From positions 33,543 through 97,542 of the forward strand of contig JALRKK010000067.1 in the NCBI GenBank assembly GCA_023268935.1: a DNA stretch of 64,000 nucleotides, read 5' to 3'. This document shows positions 1 through 7,466 of the stretch, one piece after another. A model generated the notes under the pieces. That model did no database searches, had not been told where the DNA came from, and was given only the letters and a program-made list of their open reading frames with translations. The translations under genes were made by a program, and so were the position numbers. The stretch is from Glaciecola sp. GTDB lineage: Bacteria; Pseudomonadota; Gammaproteobacteria; Enterobacterales; Alteromonadaceae. The number at the start of each line of letters is the position of its first letter. Position 1 is the first letter of the stretch.

Positions 1-374
1 TGACGTTGATTTTCGTATCCTTCGCCACCATATATTAAGCCACAAGATAAGCTAGTTTCTTGGCTAAGCACTTTAGCATCATTGTGTATTTGGACGGCTA
101 ACTCACGAGTTGGAGCCATGATGATTGCTCTAGGCTTGCCATGAGTTGTCTCTTTTTCGAGCAATTTATGGTAGGTTGCGACTAAAAAAGCAATGGTTTT
201 GCCCGTTCCTGTTTGTGCTTGACCTGCAACGTCATTGCCTGCTAACAACGGGGGCAGTGCCATCGCCTGAATCGGTGTACAGTGTTCAAAATTAGCTTTA
301 TTTAAAGCACTTTGTACCTTAGTATTGATTGGTAAATCTTGAAATCGAGTATCTGTTAAGTGAGTTTTTTGCAT
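1..374 (-). CDS. rhlB: ATP-dependent RNA helicase RhlB (N-terminal part, runs off the window)
   Basis: The protein starts at the ATG complementary to 372-374 and stays open to the window edge, so about 124 N-terminal residues are visible. They contain a DEAD-box Q motif ([13 protein letters not shown]), Walker A (AQTGTGKT) and motif Ia ([10 protein letters not shown]). RhlB is the helicase of the RNA degradosome. The identification rests on these motifs and on the divergent arrangement with trxA-rho, which is the classical rhlB neighbourhood. The DEAD motif and the C-terminal half lie outside the window. A different DEAD-box paralogue cannot be fully excluded, but the context makes RhlB very likely. 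Confidence 0.9.
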   Translation of the reverse strand, partial: MQKTHLTDTRFQDLPINTKVQSALNKANFEHCTPIQAMALPPLLAGNDVAGQAQTGTGKTIAFLVATYHKLLEKETTHGKPRAIIMAPTRELAVQIHNDAKVLSQETSLSCGLIYGGEGYENQR

Positions 375-463
375 AATTTATTATGTTTTTGACCTTGCAT
401 TATAATCAGATTCTTATAAAACTATGGTGAACAATTATTAGTTCATCTACATTGGAGAAAAGA

Positions 464-790
464 ATGAGCGACAAAATTATCACATTGTCTGATGATAAGT
501 TCGAAGCAGATGTTATTAATGCTGAAGGCCCAGTCCTAGTTGATTTTTGGGCTGAATGGTGTGGCCCTTGTAAAATGATTGCCCCTATTTTATCTGAAAT
601 TGCTGAAAGTTACGACGGTAAAGTCACAGTCGCAAAACTCAATGTCGATGAAAACAGTGAAACACCACCTAAATATGGCATTCGCGGTATTCCAACCCTG
701 TTGTTATTCAAAGGCGGTAGCGTTGCAGGAACTAAGGTTGGCGCATTATCTAAAACTCAATTAGAAGAGTTTTTAGCAGAACATATTTAA
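464..790 (+). CDS. trxA: Thioredoxin 1
   Basis: This is a 108-residue cytosolic disulfide reductase, the normal length for bacterial Trx1. The redox motif WCGPC places the catalytic cysteines at residues 33 and 36, and the cis-proline loop RGIPTLL follows near residue 76. The ATG at 464 was chosen because GGAG at 454-457 is correctly spaced; a TTG at 452 would overlap that Shine-Dalgarno. Thioredoxin recycles ribonucleotide reductase, methionine sulfoxide reductases and PAPS reductase using thioredoxin reductase and NADPH. It lies upstream of rho but is separated from it by a strong terminator at 816-841, so rho probably has its own promoter. Confidence 0.97.
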   Translation: MSDKIITLSDDKFEADVINAEGPVLVDFWAEWCGPCKMIAPILSEIAESYDGKVTVAKLNVDENSETPPKYGIRGIPTLLLFKGGSVAGTKVGALSKTQLEEFLAEHI

Positions 791-815
791 TGTCTTAGTT
801 CTGTAAAGTTCAGTC

Positions 816-841
816 AAACCCCTCGTGCATCGAGGGGTTTT
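816..841 (+). terminator. Intrinsic terminator after trxA
   Basis: A perfect inverted repeat has the arms AAACCCCTCG (816-825) and CGAGGGGTTT (831-840) around a TGCAT loop, and it ends in a T run. It sits 25 bases past the trxA stop, as expected for a Rho-independent terminator separating trxA from rho. Confidence 0.85.
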
Positions 842-912
842 GCATTTGTACTACAAAATACTTGTACACACATAAATTAAGTGTTAAGTTTATTTTATAA
901 CTCAAGCAAGAG

Positions 913-1015
913 TTACACAGTTACATCCTTCAACGCCTGTACTGTACTATTCCCTGTTCTTAACCATAAATACTTTCAAGCTTAATAGCTAACCTACTTG
1001 CAGACCTATTCAACT
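913..1015 (+). promoter_or_regulatory. C-rich, G-poor leader of rho (possible rut-like autoregulatory region)
   Basis: By hand count the 103 bases before the rho start contain 29 C and 9 G, and I see no stable hairpin. Rho is known in enterobacteria to terminate its own transcription in the leader, and Rho binds C-rich, G-poor unstructured RNA. Composition is the only evidence here, so the regulatory role is inferred. No convincing Shine-Dalgarno precedes the ATG. Confidence 0.35.
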
Positions 1016-2281
1016 ATGAATCTTACCGAATTAAAAAACAAACCCATCAGTACCCTTGTTGCCCTTGCCGAAGAAATGGGCATTGAAAACATGGCGCGAG
1101 CGCGCAAACAAGACATTATCTTTTCAATCCTTAAGACGCATGCAAAAAGCGGAGAAGATATTTTCGGTGATGGGGTATTAGAGATACTGCAAGATGGTTT
1201 TGGATTTTTGCGCTCGGCTGACTCTTCGTATCTAGCAGGCCCTGACGATATTTATGTTTCGCCTAGTCAAATTCGTCGTTTTAACTTGCGAACCGGTGAT
1301 ACCATTTCTGGCAAAATCCGCCCTCCAAAAGACAGTGAGCGTTATTTTGCATTGCTCAAAATTCGCGAAGTCAACTATGACAAGCCTGAAAACTCGCGCA
1401 ATAAGATTTTGTTCGAAAATTTGACGCCGCTGCATGCTAATGAGCGTTTGACCATGGAGCGTGGTAACGGTAGTACCGAAGACATTACTGCACGAGTATT
1501 AGATTTAGCATCGCCGACAGGTAAAGGTCAACGTGGTCTGATTGTTGCGCCACCTAAAGCGGGTAAAACCCTTTTACTTCAAAATATCGCGCAATCTATC
1601 GCGGCCAATCATCCTGAGTGCACCTTAATGGTACTATTAATTGATGAACGACCGGAAGAGGTTACCGAGATGCAACGCCTGGTACAAGGTGAAGTGGTGG
1701 CATCCACGTTTGATGAGCCCGCGAACCGCCATGTGCAAGTGGCTGAAATGGTTATCGAAAAAGCCAAGCGCTTAGTCGAGCACAAAAAAGACGTAGTTAT
1801 TTTATTAGACTCGATTACTCGCCTTGCTCGTGCTTACAACACAGTAATTCCTTCATCAGGTAAAGTCTTAACGGGTGGTGTGGATGCGAATGCATTACAC
1901 AAACCAAAGCGTTTCTTTGGTGCTGCTCGTAACGTCGAAGAGGGTGGGAGCTTGACTATTATTGCAACGGCATTGATCGATACCGGCTCTAAGATGGATG
2001 AAGTGATTTACGAAGAATTTAAAGGTACGGGTAATATGGAATTACACCTGAACCGTAAAATCGCTGAGAAGCGAGTCTTCCCGGCAATTGATTTCAACCG
2101 TTCTGGTACTCGTCGTGAAGAACTACTAACCTCTCAAGAAGAACTGCAAAAAATGTGGATCTTGAGAAAAATCGTCCATGAAATGACGGAAATCGATGCG
2201 ATGGAATTCCTTATTGGCCGCTTAGCGATGACCAAAACAAATGATGAGTTTTTTGAGGCCATGAAGCGTCAAAAAGGTTAA
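1016..2281 (+). CDS. rho: Transcription termination factor Rho
   Basis: The product is a 421-residue hexameric RNA-dependent ATPase that terminates transcription, close to the 419 residues of the E. coli protein. The N-terminal helix bundle ([10 protein letters not shown]) is followed by the cold-shock-like primary RNA-binding domain ([16 protein letters not shown]). The ATPase domain has the P-loop [10 protein letters not shown] and Walker [15 protein letters not shown]. The Q-loop and R-loop regions ([20 protein letters not shown]) are intact. I chose the ATG at 1016 rather than the TTG at 998 because the family begins MNLTELK. It is monocistronic, with a terminator on each side. Confidence 0.98.
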   Translation: MNLTELKNKPISTLVALAEEMGIENMARARKQDIIFSILKTHAKSGEDIFGDGVLEILQDGFGFLRSADSSYLAGPDDIYVSPSQIRRFNLRTGDTISGKIRPPKDSERYFALLKIREVNYDKPENSRNKILFENLTPLHANERLTMERGNGSTEDITARVLDLASPTGKGQRGLIVAPPKAGKTLLLQNIAQSIAANHPECTLMVLLIDERPEEVTEMQRLVQGEVVASTFDEPANRHVQVAEMVIEKAKRLVEHKKDVVILLDSITRLARAYNTVIPSSGKVLTGGVDANALHKPKRFFGAARNVEEGGSLTIIATALIDTGSKMDEVIYEEFKGTGNMELHLNRKIAEKRVFPAIDFNRSGTRREELLTSQEELQKMWILRKIVHEMTEIDAMEFLIGRLAMTKTNDEFFEAMKRQKG

Positions 2282-2305
2282 GTGATTTATTGCATAACCA
2301 CAAAA

Positions 2306-2340
2306 ACCAAAAAGCCCCTCATTATGAGGGGCTTTTTGGT
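2306..2340. terminator. Bidirectional terminator between rho and the LysR gene
   Basis: A perfect 15-base inverted repeat (2306-2320 and 2326-2340) surrounds an ATTAT loop. It has A-rich and T-rich outer arms and a GC-rich core (GCCCCTC/GAGGGGC). The symmetry gives a T-rich tail in both directions, and it lies between convergent genes, so it can serve both rho and the LysR gene. Confidence 0.85.
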
Positions 2341-2352
2341 TGTGTAAATAAG

Positions 2353-3279
2353 TTAAATAAAAATGTTTTGCTGTTGTCCAACAATTTGCAGGTGAGATTT
2401 AAAAGCGGTTAATACCCCATTAGATGGGCGATTCATAACTGAAACTGCATGCCAGTGACTGACAAGAGGAAAATCAATGATGTTGAGTTCCTGAACTCGA
2501 TGTTTGTCAGTTTGGGCAATGGTGTGTTCTGAGAGCACCGAAATACCAATACCAGAATGCACAGCGAGTTGAATCGCTTCATTGCTTTCGATAACCAACA
2601 CGTCTTTTAAAAGGACGTTGTTTTGTTCGCAATATCGATTGAACGTGGTAAAGGTATTTGAACCTTCTTCACGCAACAAAAATGTTTGTTCAGCTAATGC
2701 TGAAAGGTGGCAGTGATTAGGGCCACTGTATTCTGGCGATGCAACCACTTTCAACCGGTTTTGCATAAATGGCGTTACCTCAACTTCCAAGTTCTCAGGA
2801 ACATTGGCAACGATGTACAGATCATCTTGCTGTTCACTCATTCTGGCTTCAATTTGTGATGAATTTCCGACTTTTACTTGAACATAAACGTCAGGATATT
2901 CTTTGCAGAAAGTCTTGAGTATTTGTGGCACAAGGTATTTTGCAGTAGATACCACTGCGACCTTAAAGGTGCCAGCTTTTTGGCCTTTTAATGCATGAAT
3001 ATGGTTCTGTAAACTGCGCTGTGATTCCATTACGGAAGTGGCACACTGATAGACCGCGCGACCTGCATCGGTGAGCGCGATTGAACCATGGTGAGTCTCG
3101 AGTAGTGTTATGCCATAAATCTCACTAAGTTTCTTCAGTTGCAGAGAAACAGTTGGTTGCGATAATGACATTGCGGTTGATGCTGCGGTAATAGAACCAC
3201 TTTCAACTACACACTTAAACACTTCGAGTAATCTAAAGGTTACGTTATTCATATAATTCATTATTATTGCAACCATCAT
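2353..3279 (-). CDS. LysR-family transcriptional regulator, target unknown
   Basis: A typical LysR protein of about 300 residues. An N-terminal winged helix-turn-helix has the recognition helix region SLSQPTVSLQLKKL. It is followed by a linker helix and a periplasmic-binding-protein-like effector domain of about 210 residues. Its N-terminus resembles regulators of the CbbR/CysB-like group, which gives no clue to the ligand. The start is uncertain: the longest frame begins at 3279, but internal ATGs at 3261 and 3252 are also possible. Starting at 3252 would begin MNNVTFRLLEVF, which looks most like the family, and none has a good Shine-Dalgarno. It is divergent from purE, but no LysR-purine link is established, so the regulon is open. 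Confidence 0.85.
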   Translation of the reverse strand: MMVAIIMNYMNNVTFRLLEVFKCVVESGSITAASTAMSLSQPTVSLQLKKLSEIYGITLLETHHGSIALTDAGRAVYQCATSVMESQRSLQNHIHALKGQKAGTFKVAVVSTAKYLVPQILKTFCKEYPDVYVQVKVGNSSQIEARMSEQQDDLYIVANVPENLEVEVTPFMQNRLKVVASPEYSGPNHCHLSALAEQTFLLREEGSNTFTTFNRYCEQNNVLLKDVLVIESNEAIQLAVHSGIGISVLSEHTIAQTDKHRVQELNIIDFPLVSHWHAVSVMNRPSNGVLTAFKSHLQIVGQQQNIFI

Positions 3280-3437
3280 AAAAGTAAATAGTATATTTCT
3301 TAAACACTCCTCTTTTTTTAATCAAATTGGGATTTTTCGTGACAAATATTTCAATTCCCTCTTTATTCTTGATAAAATGACCTGCTTTCAAACATTACCA
3401 TTGTTGTGTTCAGTGGTAACTCAATAAGAGATAAGAT

Positions 3438-3923
3438 ATGGCACAAGTTGCTATTGTTATGGGTTCTACTTCAGATTGGCCCACCATGCAGAAAGCCGCA
3501 GAAATGCTCGAGTCCTTTGGCGTATCGTATAAAGCACAAGTTGTTTCGGCTCATCGCACTCCTGAATTATTAACTGAATTTGCTAAAACCGCAGAAGCGG
3601 AAGGTTATCAAGTCATCATTGCGGGTGCGGGTGGCGCTGCACACTTACCTGGAATGATCGCGGCACACACGCATCTTCCAGTGTTCGGTTGCCCGGTACG
3701 TTCTAGCCAATTAAATGGTGTGGATTCCTTACTCTCAATTGTACAGATGCCGAAAGGCGTTGCTGTAGGTACGCTTGCGATTGGTGAAGCCGGCGCTGCT
3801 AATGCCGGATTACTCGCTGCGCAAGTCATTGCATTGAACAACACCGCAGTAAGACAAGCCATTATTGACTTTAGACAGCAACAAACCGAGACCGTACTCG
3901 CCAACGGGCAACTGGAGCTATAA
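3438..3923 (+). CDS. purE: N5-carboxyaminoimidazole ribonucleotide mutase PurE
   Basis: PurE (class I, 161 residues) converts N5-CAIR to CAIR in purine synthesis. The sequence has the phosphate-binding VMGSTSDW motif near the N-terminus, the conserved SAHRTPE and the [11 protein letters not shown] loop, all hallmarks of the family. The purK start lies four bases past its stop, so the two are co-transcribed and act consecutively: PurK makes N5-CAIR from AIR, ATP and bicarbonate, and PurE rearranges it. I saw no recognisable PurR operator upstream. Confidence 0.97.
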   Translation: MAQVAIVMGSTSDWPTMQKAAEMLESFGVSYKAQVVSAHRTPELLTEFAKTAEAEGYQVIIAGAGGAAHLPGMIAAHTHLPVFGCPVRSSQLNGVDSLLSIVQMPKGVAVGTLAIGEAGAANAGLLAAQVIALNNTAVRQAIIDFRQQQTETVLANGQLEL

Positions 3924-3927
3924 CAGC

Positions 3928-5067
3928 ATGCAGGTTCTAGTATACGGCTCAGGTCAATTGGCGCGGATGATGTATCTTGCCGGTGCGCCTTTATCAATAG
4001 ATGTCAAGGCCGTAGATGTCGCGACTAAAGCAGTTGTCCACCCAGTCAGTAAGGCCGTGTTGGGCACTGATTTAGAGCAATGTATTGCCGATGCGGATGT
4101 GTTGACGGTTGAATTTGAACATGTGCCAGAAGATTTGTTAGTACAAGCCAGTGCATCTGGGAAGCTTGCTCCGAATATGCCCGCTATTTTAATCGGAGCT
4201 GACCGAGTCAGAGAAAAAGCATTGCTCGACAAATTAAATATTGCGAACTGTACTTATGAAGTTATCACAGATGTAAAACAGCTTGACGGAATCGAATCTC
4301 GTTTGGGTGAGCGAATTATTTTTAAAGCCTCACGCGATGGTTATGATGGATATGGACAGTGGCGTGCCAACTCTGCAGCGGATTTGCCATTACTTACCCC
4401 AAAATTTGCTCAATTGGATCTCCAGTCTGTGCCAATTATTGCGGAACGCATGTCCGATTTTTCTCGTGAACTTTCTTTGATTGGAGCGCGAAACGCCTCA
4501 GGTGATGTGGTGGTCTATCCTTTATCTGAAAACATGCACTACCAAGGCCAGTTGCACCTATCCATCGCACCTGCTCCTGAGTACACGGATGAGCTTGCTG
4601 AACAAGCGCTGTCCATCTTTACTAAAATTGCCAACGAATTGGATTATGTCGGTGTGCTGGCAGTGGAGTTATTCCAGGAGGGGGACACACTATTGGTGAA
4701 TGAACTCGCACCACGAGTTCATAATTCAGGGCATTGGTCCATGCATGGAGCGCATACCTGCCAGTTTGAAAATCATTTGCGTGCAGTGTGTAACTTACCA
4801 CTAGGTTCGACTCAAGCAAGGGCGATGAGCGCCATGATAAACATCATTGGTTGCGACAATCTTGGTGCAGCTGCATTAGAGATGGAAGATGCACATCAGC
4901 ATTGGTATGGCAAAGCAGTGCGAGCAAAGCGCAAAATGGGACATATTAATATTAATGCTGATTCGTATGCCGACTTGGGGCAAAAATTACTAGACTTGAA
5001 CGGTCAGTTTCCTTCAGAATATTTTCCTGAACTTGGCCCACAGGCTCAATTACTGCTATTAAAGTAA
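3928..5067 (+). CDS. purK: N5-carboxyaminoimidazole ribonucleotide synthase PurK
   Basis: This ATP-grasp enzyme of 379 residues carboxylates aminoimidazole ribonucleotide with ATP and bicarbonate. The N-terminal nucleotide-fold motif is VLVYGSGQLARMM. The central ATP-grasp segment contains FKASRDGYDGYGQ, and the C-terminal catalytic motif is VNELAPRVHNSGHW. The ATG at 3928 follows GGAG at 3914-3917, which lies inside the end of purE, so translation is probably coupled. An upstream extension within purE is not needed for the family. It is slightly longer than E. coli PurK (355). Confidence 0.96.
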   Translation: MQVLVYGSGQLARMMYLAGAPLSIDVKAVDVATKAVVHPVSKAVLGTDLEQCIADADVLTVEFEHVPEDLLVQASASGKLAPNMPAILIGADRVREKALLDKLNIANCTYEVITDVKQLDGIESRLGERIIFKASRDGYDGYGQWRANSAADLPLLTPKFAQLDLQSVPIIAERMSDFSRELSLIGARNASGDVVVYPLSENMHYQGQLHLSIAPAPEYTDELAEQALSIFTKIANELDYVGVLAVELFQEGDTLLVNELAPRVHNSGHWSMHGAHTCQFENHLRAVCNLPLGSTQARAMSAMINIIGCDNLGAAALEMEDAHQHWYGKAVRAKRKMGHININADSYADLGQKLLDLNGQFPSEYFPELGPQAQLLLLK

Positions 5068-5119
5068 TCTGAGTCGTTGAGGTTCGTAAGTTAAGTCGTT
5101 CACTAATAAGGGAAATAAT

Positions 5120-5644
5120 ATGTCAAGATTGCTATGCTCTATAAGTATACTGTTGGTTGTCACATTGGCAGCCGCCTGTTCACCTCATCAAGAATCACAT
5201 TCTCACGCGCAGCCTTCACCGCAACATCATGCTCAACAAGCAACAGCCGTTGTGGATATGTCGACACTGCCTGAAGGACTTACCCTCTCTGATGCACGAA
5301 TTCGAGCCGCATTTTCGGGCGCAACAACTGGAGCTGCGTATGTCACTATCAACAATAACACTGAAGATGATGTGCATTTAACGTCAGTATCTGTTAGTGA
5401 AGATATCGCAATGAAGGTAGAAATCCATGACATGCGTATGGATGGAGAAATGATGCAGATGTTTGAACTAGAAGACGGGGTCATTATTCCTGCAAAATCT
5501 CAACTTCAGCTACGTCCAGGTGGAAAACACATCATGTTGATGGGATTAGCAACTGAATTGAGTGAAGGCAAATCGCTTGAAATGACCTTGAAGTTTGCAC
5601 AGCATCCTGCTCAAACAATTTTGGTTCCAGTAGTGAGAATGTAA
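5120..5644 (+). CDS. PCu(A)C-family periplasmic copper chaperone, lipoprotein
   Basis: A 174-residue predicted lipoprotein. A hydrophobic signal ends in the lipobox TLAAAC with the cysteine at residue 20. It is followed by a His-rich linker with several HSH and QHH clusters that could itself bind metal. The mature domain has the PCu(A)C copper site pattern, with a His-Asp-Met and further Met residues (EIHDMRMDGEMMQM) and a downstream HIMLM. Proteins of this family deliver Cu(I) to the CuA site of cytochrome oxidase. No cox gene lies nearby. A purine-rich AAGGGAAA precedes the ATG. The gene is followed by a secreted sugar dehydrogenase, with 58 bases between. Confidence 0.85.
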   Translation: MSRLLCSISILLVVTLAAACSPHQESHSHAQPSPQHHAQQATAVVDMSTLPEGLTLSDARIRAAFSGATTGAAYVTINNNTEDDVHLTSVSVSEDIAMKVEIHDMRMDGEMMQMFELEDGVIIPAKSQLQLRPGGKHIMLMGLATELSEGKSLEMTLKFAQHPAQTILVPVVRM

Positions 5645-5702
5645 ACTCAGTCGTATTGTAAAACGTATAAGAATCATAATACTAAGTTAGGACGGATAAA
5701 CG

Positions 5703-6755
5703 ATGCGATTCATTTCTTTTTTGTGTTTATTAATGAGTGGGCTCACAGTGGCTGCACCAGAAGTTACCACAAAAACCATAACTGATGGATTGGAACATCC
5801 TTGGGGCGTTGCGCCTTTACCTGATGGACGGTTTTTAGTCACAGAACGTCCTGGTTACATTACCTTAGTCGATCGAGATGGGGCGAAAATGCGTTTGACA
5901 GGTGTGCCTGAGATCACTGCAGAGCGCCAAGGTGGCGCATTAGGTATCGCCTTGGATCCCGATTTTGTAAAAAACCAAACGTTTTACGCTTGTTTAGTGA
6001 TTGCGGATGCCTCGGGTGCGACATCCTCAGAAGTTTATAAAGGACAGTTGAAGGGAGCACAATGGGTAAATGTGAAACCTATTGTGATTGCTCAGCCAAA
6101 AGATAAGTCTGGTTTCCATTTTGGTTGTCGTCTTGCTTTTGCAGAAGATGACTCTTTGTATGTTGGATTAGGTGATCGCTGGGTTGGTATGGAAAAAACC
6201 CAAGCATTAGATAATCATTACGGTAAAGTATTAAGAGTCACAAAAGATGGCAAACCCCATCCGCAGAACCCTTATCTAGATACTGTTGTACCTGAAGTAT
6301 TCTCAATTGGTCACCGTAATATCCAGGGTATGGCATGGCACAGTAAGTACTTACAAATGTGGGCTCATGAGCATGGACCGAAAGGCGGAGATGAGATCAA
6401 TATTTTACAAGCAGGGGCTAATTATGGCTGGCCAACTATCACCTATGGCGTCAACTATAACGGTACGCCGATTACTGATAAGACCAAGCAAGAAGGTTTA
6501 GAGCAGCCCTTACATTATTATGTTCCTTCCATTGCTCCAAGTGGAATGGCTTTTTATAAAGATGATTTACTGATGGGCTCTTTAAAGTTTCGCTACCTAA
6601 ATTATGTTGAACTCAAAGACGGTAAGGTGGTTGCTGAGCATCAATTACTCAAAGACCTAAACGCTCGTATCCGCGATGTAGTGGTTCAAAATGAGCAAGT
6701 TTTTGTGGTAACTGATGAAGTAAATGGACGTCTATTAGAAATTGTCTTTCAATAA
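5703..6755 (+). CDS. PQQ-dependent aldose sugar dehydrogenase family protein (YliI-like), secreted
   Basis: A 350-residue protein with a short signal peptide (cleavage expected after GLTVAA). It is followed by the six-bladed propeller fold of soluble glucose/aldose dehydrogenases. Family hallmarks include EHPWGVAPLPDGRFLVTER, GGALGIALDPDF, the GHRNIQGMAWH segment, and HGPKGGDEIN followed by GANYGWP. E. coli YliI of this family oxidises aldose sugars in the periplasm with PQQ and calcium. The substrate here is unknown, and no PQQ biosynthesis genes are in the window. A catalytic histidine candidate is within GFHFGCRLAF. It may be co-transcribed with the upstream copper chaperone gene. Confidence 0.85.
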   Translation: MRFISFLCLLMSGLTVAAPEVTTKTITDGLEHPWGVAPLPDGRFLVTERPGYITLVDRDGAKMRLTGVPEITAERQGGALGIALDPDFVKNQTFYACLVIADASGATSSEVYKGQLKGAQWVNVKPIVIAQPKDKSGFHFGCRLAFAEDDSLYVGLGDRWVGMEKTQALDNHYGKVLRVTKDGKPHPQNPYLDTVVPEVFSIGHRNIQGMAWHSKYLQMWAHEHGPKGGDEINILQAGANYGWPTITYGVNYNGTPITDKTKQEGLEQPLHYYVPSIAPSGMAFYKDDLLMGSLKFRYLNYVELKDGKVVAEHQLLKDLNARIRDVVVQNEQVFVVTDEVNGRLLEIVFQ

Positions 6756-6760
6756 GCTCT

Positions 6761-7453
6761 CTAACACACAATTGATTGAACGTTTGCAGGTTCATCACTA
6801 AAGCAATGTTCGGATGTGAATTCTATCCACTGATGCGTTTTAGGATGAGTGAGTCCTAACTCACCTGCATGCAGGTGCATTGTTTTAATCCCGATACGGC
6901 TGGCTTCAGATGAATACAGCCTATCGCCCAAAATCGGATGTCCCAAACTGAGCATGTGAACTCGTAACTGATGCGAACGACCTGTTTTGGGTTCAAGCCG
7001 TACTAAACTGGTTTTATCATCACGACTGATCACACGGTAGTGAGTAAGCGAGGCTTTACCAGTTTGGTAACAAATTTTTTGCTTAGGACGATTCGGCCAA
7101 TCTACAATTAAAGGCGCATCACATACCCCTTCATCTTTAATGGGATGACCTAAAACCCGTGCGTAATATATTTTATGAGTTTTTCTTTCGGCGAACTGTT
7201 TACCTAGGTTGGTGCTGGCTGTTTTGTGCATAGCAAGCACCATTAGCCCAGAGGTTGCCATATCCAACCGATGAACGATATACGCTTGCGGGAAGACGGT
7301 ATTGACACGTTTTTGGATGCTGTCTTGATGTGCATCACCACGCCCACGTACCGATAAAATCCATGCCGGTTTATCAACAACCAAAATATCATCGTCTTGA
7401 TAGATGATCTTCAGATAGGGGACCATCGGCGGTTGGTAGTTAAAAAAAGCCAT
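6761..7453 (-). CDS. rluA: Dual-specificity pseudouridine synthase RluA
   Basis: The 230-residue enzyme isomerises U746 of 23S rRNA and U32 of some tRNAs in E. coli. The catalytic aspartate motif HRLDMATSGL is present. So are the family motifs PNRPKQKICYQTGKA, KTGRSHQLRVHM and LGHPILGDRLY. I chose the ATG at 7453 because it gives the RluA-like start MAFFNYQPP; a longer frame to 7504 would run into rapA. The upstream rapA stops 13 bases before it, the same gene pair as in E. coli. One local difference is LSVRGRG where E. coli has LSVPGRL, so an Arg replaces the usual Pro. Confidence 0.95.
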   Translation of the reverse strand: MAFFNYQPPMVPYLKIIYQDDDILVVDKPAWILSVRGRGDAHQDSIQKRVNTVFPQAYIVHRLDMATSGLMVLAMHKTASTNLGKQFAERKTHKIYYARVLGHPIKDEGVCDAPLIVDWPNRPKQKICYQTGKASLTHYRVISRDDKTSLVRLEPKTGRSHQLRVHMLSLGHPILGDRLYSSEASRIGIKTMHLHAGELGLTHPKTHQWIEFTSEHCFSDEPANVQSIVC

Positions 7454-7466
7454 TGTATCAAACTCG

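Noticed and set aside
3280..3437. Search for a PurR operator before purE
   Set aside because: No sequence close to the PurR palindrome could be found, so no operator is claimed.
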